Of a stretch of 64,000 bases of DNA, positions 10,480-22,121 are shown piece by piece; position 1 is the first letter of the stretch; every line of letters begins with the position of its first letter. The stretch lies in the NCBI GenBank assembly GCA_031841125.1, contig CM063109.1:69198914-69262913 (forward strand). Direction: 5' to 3'. The notes under the pieces were generated by a model. That model saw only the letters and a program-made list of their open reading frames with translations, searched no databases and was not told the DNA's origin. This DNA is from Acanthococcus lagerstroemiae. Lineage: Eukaryota; Arthropoda; Insecta; Hemiptera; Eriococcidae. The position numbers were made by a program, and so were the translations under genes.

Positions 10480-10641
10480 AAAGCACTGTAAACACGAGAG
10501 CGACAATACGCCATTTTGATTCCAATCGCGTCCGTCGATGCCGAGTTAACTACGCGGTACGCTCCACATAGTCGGATTCGACATCCACGGGCACGGTTGG
10601 ATCCAAAATGGCGTACTGCCGTACTTGTGTTTATAGTGCTC
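10480..10641. mobile_element. Inverted-repeat MITE, ~160-190 bp
   Basis: The left arm (AAGCACTGTAAACACGAG ... TACGCCATTTTGATTCCAA) reappears in reverse complement on the right (AGCACTATAAACACAAGTAC ... TACGCCATTTTGGATCCAA), with about 75-80% match over ~75 bp per arm. The exact ends are unclear; weaker similarity (CATATACTCG versus CCATATTAG) may extend them outward. No target-site duplication was identified. Non-coding. Confidence 0.75.
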
Positions 10642-11399
10642 TAATATGGGTTATCGGTTGATTTAGACTATATCAAAATACGTACCCGGTCTCCCAAGTC
10701 CCCTAAAAGTTCTGCAAAATTCACCATTTTGAAGAAAGACCCGTAGTTCTCTCAACATCCTCTAAATAGTCGAAAGGGAAGTGTTTTTCCTAAATAAAAG
10801 TGAAACCTATGAATTTTATAATGAAAGTCTCGTGAAAAATCGACTATGTAAATCCGAAAATGAACCAAGTCCTCTAATAGTACCCCATTTTTAGTTTCCG
10901 ATTTCTGTAGATATCCCAAGAGTGTCAGACAAATCAAATAATATTTTTACGCCGGAGCTGTACTTTGAGAGTTTGGGAGAGGGGGATCAGAATCGATAAG
11001 TGAGGCCCTTCGGAATAACTGAGTTAAAACGTTTAGGAGAATCTTTTCCGTAATTTTCTATCTTTTGATTTTTCCATTGTCCATTCTTCAGTCACCCTCT
11101 ACAAATATTTCTTACAAATAATTTCACTTTATCCACGTATATTCAATATTTTTAATGTATCTTTTTAGATTTTTCCCGGTTTTTCTCTTGTTTTCGAATT
11201 TTTTGTCTGTTTCTACATTACACTTTTTGTTTATTCCTTTACCAACTCCATTCAAGATTCAGTCACGACTCGTCTTGGAACACGTTTTGTCTCCAGCTGG
11301 TCATTCAGAATTGGTTTACGTTCATTCAGTTAACTTACTATAACTTCCAAAATTTACTCAAGTTCTAGAATCACTTAGTCAGCATCCTATGGAAATCTT
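10642..11399. other. Unassigned sequence leading into fam-X
   Basis: AT-rich, with TTTTT-rich pyrimidine tracts from about 11050 that may belong to fam-X. No gene is recognised. Confidence 0.35.
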
Positions 11400-12240
11400 C
11401 AGCTGTTTTTTTTTTCTTTCCCCGTAATTGTTATTCCACTTTTCTTCGTTATTTTCTGATCTTTTTCTGCATTTTTCTCCCCCATATTTTGTGTCATTTT
11501 TCCGTTACCCTTTGCTGTTTCTTTGTTCACTCCTCTTTTCTTTGATGTTTTTCCTTTTTTCTGCCTCTTTTCCTTTTTTTGTCTCCTTTCGGTTTTTTTT
11601 TTCTTCTTCACTCACCTTTCGGTCTTTCTCTGTGTTTTTAACTGATTCAGTGTCGTCAATCTTGGCCAGTTCTATCTTTTATTTTCTACTATTTCCTTTT
11701 TTCTCTGTTATCTTACTCTCCATTTGTCCTGTTTTATTTCTGTCTTCCGTTCTATGAAAATAGAAAAACAAATCAATTTTCAGGAGCACAAGACTTTAAA
11801 ATACTAAAATACAACCTGTGTGTGTCCGGCCAAATAATTTTTATATTTTCTCCGTAATAAAGCGTTTTTCTATTATGTCCTTTGCTGTCCTCTCTTATGT
11901 TCTATGTTTCTGTGTCTCGTATATCAGTGTCTTAGGTCTTTATGCCTCATCTCTTTGTAATTCCTTTTTCAAATTTGGGATGGCAGAGAAAACAGAAATA
12001 CATAGAAAGTCTATGCTGTACGTCAGAAGGGGAAGAGGGAGGTCAGATTTATGATATCTTCATTATGTCCGTAACATAATGACATAAGATATATGTATAA
12101 TAAAGACATAATAAAACATATTGATGAGATACGATAAGAGATAATAAGACATGGCCGCACATCAAAATAATACAGATATACTAAAAACATAAAATGACAT
12201 AAGTAATAAAAAATAATATATAACATAACCGTTGATTATG
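11400..12240 (+). repeat. fam-X dispersed repeat, copy 1
   Basis: Two parts. First is a strongly pyrimidine-rich stretch (11400-11760) whose sequence, including ACTGATTCAGT, CTGTTATCTYA and TTTGTCCTRTTTT, matches the reverse complement of about 42330-42700. Second is an ATGTC/ATGCC-rich part (11870-12240) with GGCAGAGAAAACAGAAA, GTCTATGCTGTACGTCAGAA and GACATAATAAAACATATTGA, which matches the reverse complement of 43.77-44.78 kb. The phenylalanine/serine-rich frame across 11428-11757 reflects the CT bias, although a similar frame persists in the other copy. The element class is unknown. Confidence 0.7.
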
Positions 12241-14869
12241 TTGTTATGCCTTATATATGCTGGATTTTTTCGAAAGGATGGGTGTGAAAGAGGGAGGAGG
12301 AGACAAGATTTTTAATATTTATAGATTGTACTTAGAGAGAGAAAAATCACGAAACCGATTCCTAATAAATTGGATTTTCCTATTTGTAATTGAAATTTTT
12401 TTCTCTGAAACACCGGCTTGAAATGTTTTTTAAACACGGTTTCTCAACATACCTGTGTTATAAAATAAAGGGGGGGGGAAAGAAAGAAAAAAACTGTCTA
12501 ATTGTGCTGAGGAATAAAATGTGAACGAAAGAATTTACATTTCGCACACGTGACTTAATTTTTCGCTCGAATCGTTCTAATGTTTTTCACTCACTTACCT
12601 ACCGCAACTCAGAATCCAAGCGCTCTTTTGGTAACAAATTATTCGGTACTTAACGAATGTGAAAATTACTTCTAACCGATTACACGCTCAACAGGACTAC
12701 AAGCTCCCCTTTTTGACGCCGCCGTGGTTGAAATAATTTTCTAACTCGACGACGACGTATACTCTCATACAACTCGATGTATTCGCTTTCGTCTAAAGCG
12801 TATTAATTTGTTTTCGAAATCTGTAAACAAATTTCCAGGTTGAAATGCGGACGGGGTAGGCGATACAGACAACGCGTAAAACCCCAGAAGATTCTTCGGT
12901 GTCTAATAAATAATCGACCAAAGTGGATCCTCTAATGGCAATGGGGTGATTTTAGGGTGATTTAAGGGTGACAATCCCACTTTCAAGAACGTTTTATACC
13001 GAACTACGGCAGCTACTGCGAAGGCATATACGAGCCGAAAAACTCATTTTGTGCGGTATATATGAGGGGGAAAAGATGAGAAGCTGCTCTTCTTTTGTGT
13101 AATTTCTTTCTCCTAATGTAATAATAGTAGCTCAAACGCAGTAAATTATGGTGTTTGTATTTATACACATTGTAATATCCGAGGTTCATCGCTGAGAGCT
13201 GTTCTACACCGTGCTGTTTCTCGAGGGATGCTTAAACTAGGTTCGGTTTCTAATTTAGTGCATAACTATATTACACGCATAATAATACCTGCAGGCACGC
13301 GGAAACTCGAAGCGGTTAGTGAACGTAATTAGGAAATTAATCGATATACTCCGTGCTCGAGTCGAGAAAGTTTTTATAGATTCAAGCCATATACCCGCAG
13401 AATCAGGCAGCGTGAGTTAGTTTTTGTTCCTCATCAGAAGTAGAATTTGGAGGCTTCAAAGTGATATCGCACGTAAGCAGGGTCGTTAGAAGTCAGAATG
13501 GGGGATCTACAGAGGTACATTATACCCCCGCCTCCGTAAAAAAAAAGAGGAGTTCCGAAAATAATTCGTAGCGCCGTTCAATTTTGTTTTCCTTATATCT
13601 TTAAGTATAATATAAAGTTTAGTAGTTTAGTTCTTATCAGTTTTCGTATTTTAATAAACGTTTGTACTTTTCAATATTTTTTAATTATATTACTCGGGTA
13701 AAATGGGTACCGGCGAGCGGAAAGAGTACAAAAAACTTGGAGCCCTACATAATTAAGCTTAGTGGCTCAACAAGCCTCAATTCAGGCCTATTTGAAGGTT
13801 ACTTCATTTGTAATACATGTCCAACACAAGAAATCGTCAACATCATCGGCCAACAATTGAAAGTTAGTATTTTCTATTAACCATTGAGAGTACCATTCGT
13901 AAATGTTTAGTGTAGCTCACATTACAACAGCATCATAAAATACTATACCGTTCCACAGTTACTGACCGAGACACTTCTGCTACTTTGGAAAACCAATCTT
14001 CAATTCCGACATCTAACCGAAACACGCTGTATCTTGGTCCAGTGCTCTTATAAAGTCGTCTACGTGTACCTGCGCCATATGTGGATTGAAATACAGATCC
14101 CAAGATCAAAACCGGCCGACGGATTACGGGTCTTATTGTTAAGAAGAAAAAAAAAGTACATAATATATACCCAGTTGCGGTTCTTTCGCGTAGTACGAAG
14201 AAAGGTGTACGCGAACACCATCGACATGTCACTGCACGACCTTTAGAAGCCTCGAACAGTTATCTTAATCTAGTTCCGCGATTAAAGAGCGTGTTAAGAG
14301 ATTCGGATCTCGTTTTGCAGCTCACTTGTGTTGAAGGCTTGAAGCTCGAGGGGCACTAGCTTGGCGCGCGGGAACATCACTCTTGAGGCTTCGACAATGG
14401 TGGCGATACAGCTCGGTGTCAAATTAACAATCGACTAGAGTGATTAACGGATATGATTCAGATACTCTAAGAATCTTTTGATCGTGTTCAAATCGTAAAT
14501 GTTAGGCAACCTGGATTAGGCGGGGTTGATCTCATCAAATCTGTGTCTTCTGAACAGTTGTATTAAATAGACGGGCGTGAATCTACGAGTATATAGAGTT
14601 AGTTTTATTCGACATTTAATTAACAGAGCAATCATTACCTAATATCCTACGTACTTATAATGCAAAAATAATGTGAATTTTTTCTTCACAATAGTAAAAA
14701 CATAAACTGGCATTAACAATGATGCAGTTTACTATTTAAGGACTATGCGAAATTTGATGTCATTTAACCCAGTTACGGATCTGATCCGAACTGGGGGATC
14801 ACAATAGGGTAAGTTACTGAAATGTTTTTTTACCTGTCTTCTCTCTACATATTAAAATCCTTATCTCCT
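12241..14869. other. About 2.6 kb with no recognisable gene or element
   Basis: AT-rich sequence with CpG-containing patches (12540-12850, 13960-14400). Minor features are a G9 run near 12470 and a short GGGTGATTT tandem (12944-12972). I found no convincing exon, tRNA or inverted repeat. Confidence 0.4.
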
Positions 14870-14884
14870 TCCTTGGGGGAAAAA

Positions 14885-14980
14885 TCGAGTTGATACGACA
14901 CTATGACAAAATTAACTATGATGTCTTAGTAAATATGTTTGCATTATGTCTAATTTTGTCTTGTCCTAAATTAGGTACCG
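14885..14980. repeat. Probable fam-X fragment
   Basis: ACTATGATGTCTTAGTAAAT, GCATTATGTCTAATTTTGTC and TTGTCCTAAATT repeat the ATGTCTTA vocabulary of fam-X. Too short and diverged to be sure. Confidence 0.35.
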
Positions 14981-16397
14981 AGGGGAGGGGGGTGGAGTCT
15001 CGTCTCCTAGTTCATTCCTAAAGTGCTCTTAATCCTGCACCTTACTCCCAATCGGCGGTTCGCAGATTTGAGTGAAGAATGTGTACACGGAGTCAATAGT
15101 GCCGAGAAATGTCATTCGATTTAGAAGCATTGTTTGGCGCAGGTATCATAAATGAAATGTCGGCGATGTTATCGCATTTCACGCATTCCAGCCTTCCGTC
15201 TGGATCAGATATTTCCGAAAACTGGAAAACACGACCGATTCTGCATTTCGCGCGTGTATCACAGTTAAAACTCAGAACCAGCCTTCTCAGTGTTCTCACT
15301 GAGTTAGGCCGACACTTTCCAGCCCTACGCCTCGCCAACGACGATGGAAAAGTATAATTAGAAATCTTATTAACTCGGTCCGCGGAATCGACTTTTCATG
15401 CAAATTTCCGAATAACGCTAACGACGCCCGTCTTTTCGTTTTCAAAAAGGATGCCGCCAGCGAAAAACAGCTAGCAAGGATGAACGCACAACAGAAAAAC
15501 GGCGGCGTTTGTTGTAAAAATTTACAATCCCTTCTTAAAATTTTACATTAAGTTCAATTTAAGAGAAAATGTGTCCGGAAATTTTCCGGATAATGAGCTC
15601 GAAGCGTCAACGTCACATCGTAAGTGCCACCGAGACCCCCATTACCCCTCTTCCCCTCGCCCTTTCCCCAGAGGAGGCAACCCGCTAATGCGCCCGAATG
15701 TAATCTTTCTCTTCTGAAAACAAAACGATATATTTATACGGAGCGTATATTATAATATGAAATTTTGCATAGCTGGAATTGCGCTTGAAATTTTGACCAT
15801 TAAACAGAACGACGGTCGCGAATTATATTGGCAACACACTAGAGAGTGGGGGACGCGGGAGAAAAAACAAAGATGATTTATTTACTTGCCTGGTAACCTA
15901 CTGCTGGAACTGAAAAGTATCTAAGTTCGCCCAGGGCGTTAATTTTGTTTCATCGTTTCAAATTCGCCCACCTGAGCGCCAGTTTCTACGACTCTCCGGA
16001 TTAAAAGTTAAATCTGTCTACCAATCGATTTCTTTAGAAATAATTAATCCAAGCAAATATCAAGAAGGCCGGATTCTACGATAACCGGTGTAGCATAGTG
16101 ATTGGAATTTTTCATTTATATTCTTCCAGTTTTGTTTATAAGATACTGGGTATAGGTATACCTCTAACCATGGCGGGCACCTTTTTATAGTCGAATCCCT
16201 CGCTCGTCCTCTTTTATTCCCAAACTCGGTCCGATTGCTTACTGACACCGAATTCTCCGCATTTCTTTTACCATCTTAGTCTCTTCGCTTTCAATACTTC
16301 GCCCCATTCATTCTCTTGTCTGCTTCATCTTTGATATCCGATAGAGTCCTTCTAACTTGTTCTGTACACTCTTGGATACGCTGACGAAGTAAAAAGG
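14981..16397. other. Unassigned sequence
   Basis: Includes CpG-containing, moderately GC-rich patches (15100-15500, 15590-15680). No gene or repeat is recognised; the open frames at 15093-15357 overlap on both strands and resemble nothing known. Confidence 0.4.
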
Positions 16398-16767
16398 CAA
16401 TACAAGGTGTCTACAAGAATGGAAAAATATAAATTCCTGGCTTTTTCCAACTTTAAACCTTTACAGTATAGACAGTATATATATTTATGTTTATACTACT
16501 AGACGCCATGGTTAAAATTAACTGAAATTTGAAGTTGATTTTTAGATGAAAGAATAAGCAAGGTGTTCACAGATATAAATATAGAGTGCTGAAGTAAAAT
16601 TAAACGACGAAAAAAATTTTCCGTGAGTTCATTTTTTGCTTTTTTCCAAACTTCTTAAAAATATTGTTGAATTTCCTGACTATTTACAAACTTCCTGACC
16701 TACTTTTCAAATTCCTGACTTTTTCCAAACTTTCAAAATTTTCCAAACCTGTAGACACCTTGCAATA
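16398..16767. mobile_element. MITE with CAAGGTGTCTACA termini, ~360 bp
   Basis: The left end (16403) reads CAAGGTGTCTACAAGAATGG; the right end (to 16762), reverse-complemented, reads CAAGGTGTCTACAGGTTTGG. That gives a 13 bp perfect inverted repeat that continues imperfectly. CAATA immediately flanks both ends (16398-16402 and 16763-16767), compatible with a short target duplication. The interior has repeated TTCCTGACTTTTTCCAAAC words, a composition seen in widespread invertebrate MITEs. No coding frame; the superfamily is not assigned. Confidence 0.8.
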
Positions 16768-17149
16768 TGATCATTGACTATATAATCTGTACAAGCTGCG
16801 CCTTTCTGTATAATTTTCTCTAACAATACTGTTTTCGCATATGGGACAGGGCAGCAGTTACTTTCGACCACCGAAATTTCCTCGGGATCTCTTACCCCTA
16901 AGTAGATTCTAATATAATCACAAGAACTTGTGTAAAGTTTCAGGTAAATTGTATGTACTAGAAGAACTCGTGTTCCCCGCTCCTTGTTATCGGAAAAATA
17001 GAAGAATTTTTCACTCTGTCAACAAAAAATTATTTTTATTGTCCCCTAAATGTGTTAAAAAGTTGTATTCTAAGTTTCGACAGGTTATTTAACGGTAATT
17101 TAATATAAAATAGCGCGTTTAACAACAAAATCTGAGATGATGGATCCAA
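16768..17149. other. Unassigned spacer
   Basis: AT-rich sequence between a MITE and the SINE. Nothing is recognised. Confidence 0.35.
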
Positions 17150-17398
17150 ACATCGGTAACACCCTTCTTTTTTTTCTAATTTGCTCTCCACCCAAGTCCT
17201 GGAATCCGCCCTTCTGAGCATTACTTCAGAGACGCTGGGGAGGCTGTTAGGGCTGTCTTAGCCCTCTTCCCTTCTGGCCGAAAAACCGGCCTAGGTCGAC
17301 AATTCTGGCGAGTTGCTACGTGGGCTCGAACCCGGGACCTCCGGATTCTCAGACCAACGCGCTATCCACTCGGCCAACCAGACCTCACATCAGTAACA
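17150..17398 (-). mobile_element. tRNA-derived SINE, complete copy with TSDs
   Basis: Read on the minus strand, the element (17386 down to 17162) starts GGTCTGGTTGGCCGAGTGG and has a Pol III A box TGGCCGAGTGG (17366-17376) and B box GGTTCGAGCCC (17322-17332), a tRNA-like head of ~70 bp. It then runs through a tRNA-unrelated body containing the GGGCTAAGACAGCCCTAAC palindrome to an A-rich tail (TTAGAAAAAAAAGAAGGG). Flanking direct repeats ACATCGGTAACA (17150-17161) and ACATCAGTAACA (17387-17398) match 11/12, the size expected for LINE-mediated insertion. It should not be annotated as a functional tRNA: there is no acceptor stem and a body is fused downstream. Two other copies occur at 23.8 and 55.4 kb. 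Confidence 0.92.
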
Positions 17399-17439
17399 TT
17401 CAGAGGGAGGTCAAAAAATGAAATTCGAGATACAAGTCG

Positions 17440-17965
17440 ATGTATAGATTTTTGAGGTCTTTAAATTCTATTTTGGGGTAATTCTTCGATCTAACTCCTA
17501 TATGTACCACCAAAAAAGGCTGATAATAAATAATGGTAGTTTTCACGATTGTTTTCGATTTAAGGGTTTTTGAAAAACGAGCCCCAAAATCGAGTTCGGT
17601 GATCTTGAAAACTTATAAATCGAATACCATCACAAAGAAACGCATTATTTGGTCTCACTTCATACAGGTGACGTCATATTGGTGGTCCACCACGAGGTCG
17701 GATCGAAAAATTACCCCCGAAATCTTAATCAGCGTCCTCAAAAACATGAAAGCAGACTCGCATCTCAAATTTTATTTTTCAACCTCCTCCCTCTCTCGTT
17801 TGTATCCATCCCCTGAGGCCATTATCCTGGATTCTGGAGTAATACTATTTTACAAATATTACATTGAATCACCGGCAAATGTTCCGTCGAAAACGTTAAC
17901 ACATTTAGGGAATAAGGGAAATAATTATTTGTTACAGAAGACAAAACTTCATGTACTTTTTCCAT
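17440..17965 (+). repeat. fam-D-like repeat units
   Basis: GTTCGGTGATCTTGAAAAC and ATCAGCGTCCTCAAAAAC followed by a CAACCTCCTCCCTC stretch correspond to units near 28.0 and 58.1 kb (ATTCAGCGATTTTGAAAAC; ACTCGAATTTCATTTTCC then CCTCCCTC). Two loosely similar units seem to lie in tandem. A 144-codon frame (17533-17967) runs through them, but it has no recognisable domain and is probably incidental to the repeat. Confidence 0.5.
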
Positions 17966-18249
17966 AGGAAGGGGGTTGTAGCACGAGTTCTCCTAAGCCG
18001 ATCGACCTGTAACTTTTGTAGGATTTTTTTTAGTTTTACTGGAACCTTTTCAGGAAAGGAACTCGAGGAAATTTAGGGGAAAAAGTCCACTAAGAGTAAA
18101 TAACGACCATCTTAATTTGGTTCATTCCTGCAATAACGTCAAACTGAATTGTTCGCACTTGATCTAATTAAATGCACATTCGATCGTTTCTCGATATCGT
18201 GATTAAATTTTTAAATCGCTGCTAAAAGAGAATCGTTTTTTTTTCACAG
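17966..18249. other. Unassigned spacer
   Basis: Nothing recognised. Confidence 0.3.
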
Positions 18250-18640
18250 AGACGTGGTGAGCTGCATGTACATCCGGGGAAAGGGATGGAAACTTGGTCG
18301 AAAATGACCAAAAAAATGTTTTAAAAAATGTATATTTTACCAACCATAATATCCAAAAGAATCCGAAATGAAAACTTGCCGAAGAATGCTAACTCGATGC
18401 AGAAAATTTCTCAATGCAAACAAGTTTTTCTTAATATTTACACTTTGCCGACTGGCCGTCTAAATGACAGATGAACCAAATGAGAACTAACAAAAAAATG
18501 CAGACTCAATACCCAATACGAACATTTTTCCCTCATTCAAAAATAGGTTACTGTTTTTTGTATTTTTTTGTTTTGCCGACTGATGGTCCAAAATATCGAC
18601 TTTGGTGAAGGGGAAGTATTACCCCCTACTCTTCACTGCG
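18250..18640. repeat. Probable MITE related to the CAGGGGCG group
   Basis: The interior repeats the TTGCCGACTGG-type words (18447-18458, 18573-18582) also present in the 9.4 kb hAT MITE (TTTGCCGAGTGGCC). The outer parts (CCGGGGAAAGGG left, ACCCCCTACTCTTCACTGCG right) look like degraded complementary ends. No TSD was found, so the boundaries are guesses. Confidence 0.4.
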
Positions 18641-19015
18641 CCCTATTTTATTTTATTTTTAAATACGCGATTTGAAAATAATTTTATTCCTTGTTAAATC
18701 TACTATTTTTAATTTTCAAAATCTCATGTAAGTTATCCGGTCCTGACTATTCTGAACGAAAAACTTAGGTTTACGATTATATTTGAAATTAATTTTATTC
18801 CATCACCTCCATCATTCATAAATAACGTACTGATCGCCTCCACTGAAACGGGTCAGCGCTTTTTCGAGCAATCATCCCTTCCAATATGACCGTTTACCAC
18901 ATCTTCGATTATACGTTAGTAATTCGAAAGGGTTTAATGAAATTATCTTCGTATCATGCGTGATGCATAGCACATTGTCATGCAGGCGCCACGCAACCTG
19001 TCTTCGGAACAAAAC
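18641..19015. other. Unassigned sequence
   Basis: No gene or repeat recognised. Confidence 0.3.
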
Positions 19016-19116
19016 GCAGAGACTGAAAGTCGATTGATTCGGTTTAAGCTTTCGGCCTTGAAATATACGGCTTCGGCTTTTGGTTTTCTGCTCTTAGTTC
19101 AACTATCGGATTTCGT
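19016..19116. repeat. GGCTTCGGC-type repeat interrupted by the 19.1 kb transposon
   Basis: TTTCGGCCTTGAAATATACGG and CGGCTTCGGCTTTTGG lie left of the transposon, and TTCGGTTTCCGGCTTCGG lies right of it (about 20443-20465). Related words occur at 38.2-38.35 kb (AAGGCCGAAGGCT) and 62.0 kb (TTCAGCTTCAGCTTTTGGC). The transposon therefore appears to sit within or beside an older repeat. Confidence 0.4.
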
Positions 19117-20419
19117 AATTTACCGTAAGGTAAAATGCCAGTTATTGGTCAGGTTTTTTGGAGGGGCATAGCTCGACCCCAAATTAACATGGGAGATTCG
19201 ATTTTGGCTTAATGAATACTTTGATCCTTCCTCTACAACATATAGCATGATGAAATTATGGTCAGCCCCGAGAAGTGATCCAAAGACATTCTACGAGGGG
19301 TCCGAAAACCAACAACTGGCCATAGGTGCCAATTATTGATCAGTCGTATTTTTGGATTCTGATCATAGCATACGATAGTACTCCCCATTAGAAGCCCGTT
19401 CCACGCGTCCGCACCATCGACAATTGAAATTTCAACTTTTTATGCACTTTTGAAAATGTGTTCAAAATTGTCAGTTGTTGGTCGACCAATAATTGGCACG
19501 CCAAAAAAAAATCTGAAATAGAAAGGATGAAAAGGGGTAAAAATGAAAATTTGATTTATTTGAGTAATGACAGGCTTCATTGAACACAAAAACTTGAGTA
19601 CAGAAGAAAAAAAAAGTAACACTCTGTAATTCCAAAATACAGGACTAGGTTTGACTTACAAAATTAAGAAAAACGACTTACTTAAGTATTGAACAAAAAA
19701 CTTCGAAATGCTTATTTCAGTTCCTTCTCTGAAATTGCAAAAAATGAGAAAGTGGGTAATAATTAACAAAAAAGGAAAGTTAGTTGGCTCACAGCCGTGT
19801 TGACAAACTGATAAGAAATTCAAACAGAAATATTGGTCAGTTGTTGGTCAAAAAATTAGAAACCAGTTATTGGTCCGGCCAATCATTGGTCATTTTTTTT
19901 TCATCGTATGTTGAATTTCATCATTGCAATGTATTCTGCAACTCTAAAATAAGCTACCCACATCGTCAAAATCAAGAAACAAAACAATGGTGCCGAAGCA
20001 CAAGCATTTCAAAAACTGGATTTCGTTTTCATTCCCCCAGACACGCATTCGAAAGAGAGAAACTCAATTGTCACAAAAATACTTGAAATGTGTTCCTTGA
20101 TACCCCTTCTTAACACAAGATTAAAAAGTTTTTGGAAATAATAGCTATAAATAATTACTTTTTTCAAATTGCCGGCGCACGTCAAAATTGATAAGCATTA
20201 TCCAGACGAGGAACACGCGATTTCTTCCACAGGTCATAACTTCAACGGGAATCATCGAAAACACTTCGAACACAGATATTATGCTAGAATGGTATGTCAG
20301 CTTCACGCTGCCACAAACGTGGGACTCTCACGTGCTCTGGCGGCCGAGCTATTAAGCTTTGAAATTTTGACCAATAAGTGGTACCTGACCAATAACTGGC
20401 ATTTTACCTTAATTTACTG
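19117..20419. mobile_element. 1.29 kb non-autonomous DNA transposon with 28 bp perfect TIRs
   Basis: AAGGTAAAATGCCAGTTATT at 19127 begins a 28 bp sequence that is perfectly inverted at 20383-20410. Immediately outside lie AATTTACCG (19117-19125) and AATTTACTG (20411-20419), an 8/9 match, so the target-site duplication is 8-9 bp (hAT, P, Merlin and Mutator-like families all make 8-9 bp). Variants of the terminal motif CCAGTTATTGGTC recur inside in both orientations near 19309, 19331, 19471-19495, 19834, 19862-19890 and 20369, probably transposase-binding sites. No frame over 100 codons and no transposase domain, so it would need a transposase in trans. The perfect TIRs suggest fairly recent activity. 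Confidence 0.93.
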
Positions 20420-20444
20420 CAAGCTGAAGAACCCAATTACCTAA

Positions 20445-21800
20445 TTCGGTTTCCGGCTTCGGTTTTTGTTTTTGACTATTCAGCTGCTCAAGCCCTTACA
20501 AAATAGCTCGTAACACAAAAATGATAGAGACTGGTGCCTTCGATGCTGCAGAAGGCCTCAAATGAAAGTAAATTTACAGAGACTTCATACTCGTCTAGTT
20601 TAATAGAAAGCGAAAGCAAAAATGAGTTCCATCAATAATTTACTATGTTTTAAATCTGCGCAAACAAGTGGGAAAAAGTATTCAAAAATCTTCGTCGTCT
20701 CATTATCTGCCAATTTCATCGACAATCTCGATGTGAAAATTTTCTCTCAATATCCGAACGAATAAAGTGGCTCTGCTGTACCTATAAAAGACGTAATCAG
20801 CAGCCTCCGGCACCTCGTCAAAATGAAGAAAGTGTATTTAAAAATGCGCCGAAGTGAAGTAAAACGTGAATAAAATACAAGCTCGTTACGCGTATTTGCC
20901 ATTCACGTAGCCTTATAAAAGTTGGTAATATAAATTTAATAATACTTTTAAAAACAACCCTTCTGAAGACCGTGCACAGTCTCTCTCCCCGCTTTAGTAT
21001 CGAACATTTTACGTTAAGATGCTCGTGTTATCTTCTTCAACGTTTTTCAACGTTATTGCCCGAAAAATTACAAGTTTTAAAAGTTCCTTTTTGAATACCA
21101 GATAAAGCTCGAATTTATTATGCGAAGCTCTACGATTCGTCTTTAGGCCGATGCAGCAACCGTTTAATAAGGAAGCTGTAATTCGCTAAAATTTAAATGG
21201 ATTTATTGCAGCCAGCAAACTATTCGAGTACAATAAACCTATACAGGGTATTTCTTTATAAGTTATAGTTCATAGTTTCAACTTATTGGATGAAATAATT
21301 TTATCGCCTGATATAAACGTTGTATGAGTCGTAAATCTGATTCGTCGAGGCAAAATGTAACCGATTAAAAAGAGTACAGAGAGAGCAAGTAGCCCATCGG
21401 TGGATACAGCTACTACTATATGCACAAACGGGTTAATACAAATAATATCTTCACGCATTTTCTTTAATACTATCATTCGCATTAATGGTGTAATTGTGAT
21501 CTATGTTGCTGCATACTAAATCAAATAAAATTAAGTCTTCAATTACGAGCGAATATCAGCACTTGAGCTAACGGTCAGTATGAAGCTGCTGTAAGTGAAA
21601 ATATTTTTGTTGCTTAGCAGGTCGAAAAAATGTGATTTTCTAAATTTTTCCGCTTCAAAAATTACCTGACGCAACTGTTCAGCATACTCATATAGGTGAA
21701 AACAGTTTGGGACTGATTGATAGGTATATTTCTCAAATTTTCCTGAACAGAATGTAAAGCATGTTACGGATCCAAATGAACCTGTTGCTCAGCGCTACAC
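20445..21800. other. About 1.35 kb with no recognisable gene
   Basis: AT-rich sequence. No exon, RNA gene or inverted repeat stood out. Confidence 0.4.
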
Positions 21801-21996
21801 TTTCTGTCCAGGGCCGCCAACAGACCATGTCAGCCAAGTCTGAAACTAGGGGCCCGGGCCCCCAAGGATTTTTTTTAGCGCCCGAATCAGGAGTTTATAT
21901 TTAGCCATAACAAAATTACGATGTCATAACTCCGGCTGAAACACTAGACCTGTAGACTTGGGGCCCAGCCAGGCTCTTGGCGGCCCTGTTTCTATC
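21801..21996. mobile_element. hAT-type MITE, 180 bp, with 8 bp TSDs
   Basis: The element (21809-21988) starts CAGGGCCGCCAACAG and ends CTCTTGGCGGCCCTG: a 12 bp perfect inverted repeat plus partial extension. Flanking 8-mers TTTCTGTC (21801-21808) and TTTCTATC (21989-21996) match 7/8. CAGGGCCG ends are characteristic of hAT MITEs. The interior has an inverted GGGGCCCGGGCCCC-like patch and no coding capacity. Confidence 0.9.
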
Positions 21997-22121
21997 TGTC
22001 AGTAAATCAGGAAGTTTGTCAATCAAGTAGTCTCAGTCAGTAAAGCAGTCTCTCAGCTAGGTAGTCATACTACAACATGCACTCAACTAGTTACCAACTG
22101 GGTGCTCTATTTCTGCTGCAG

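Noticed and set aside
11428..11757. 109-codon Phe/Ser-rich open frame as a membrane protein
   Set aside because: It is the translation of a pyrimidine-rich repeat; the reverse copy at 42.3-42.7 kb gives a similar biased frame. Composition alone explains it.
17315..17384. Functional tRNA gene at the SINE head
   Set aside because: A and B boxes are present, but there is no matching acceptor stem, the sequence continues into a SINE body, TSDs flank the whole unit, and the same head recurs in two other SINE copies.
17533..17967. 144-codon frame as a gene
   Set aside because: It lies across fam-D-like repeat units, has no recognisable motif, and no splice or promoter support.
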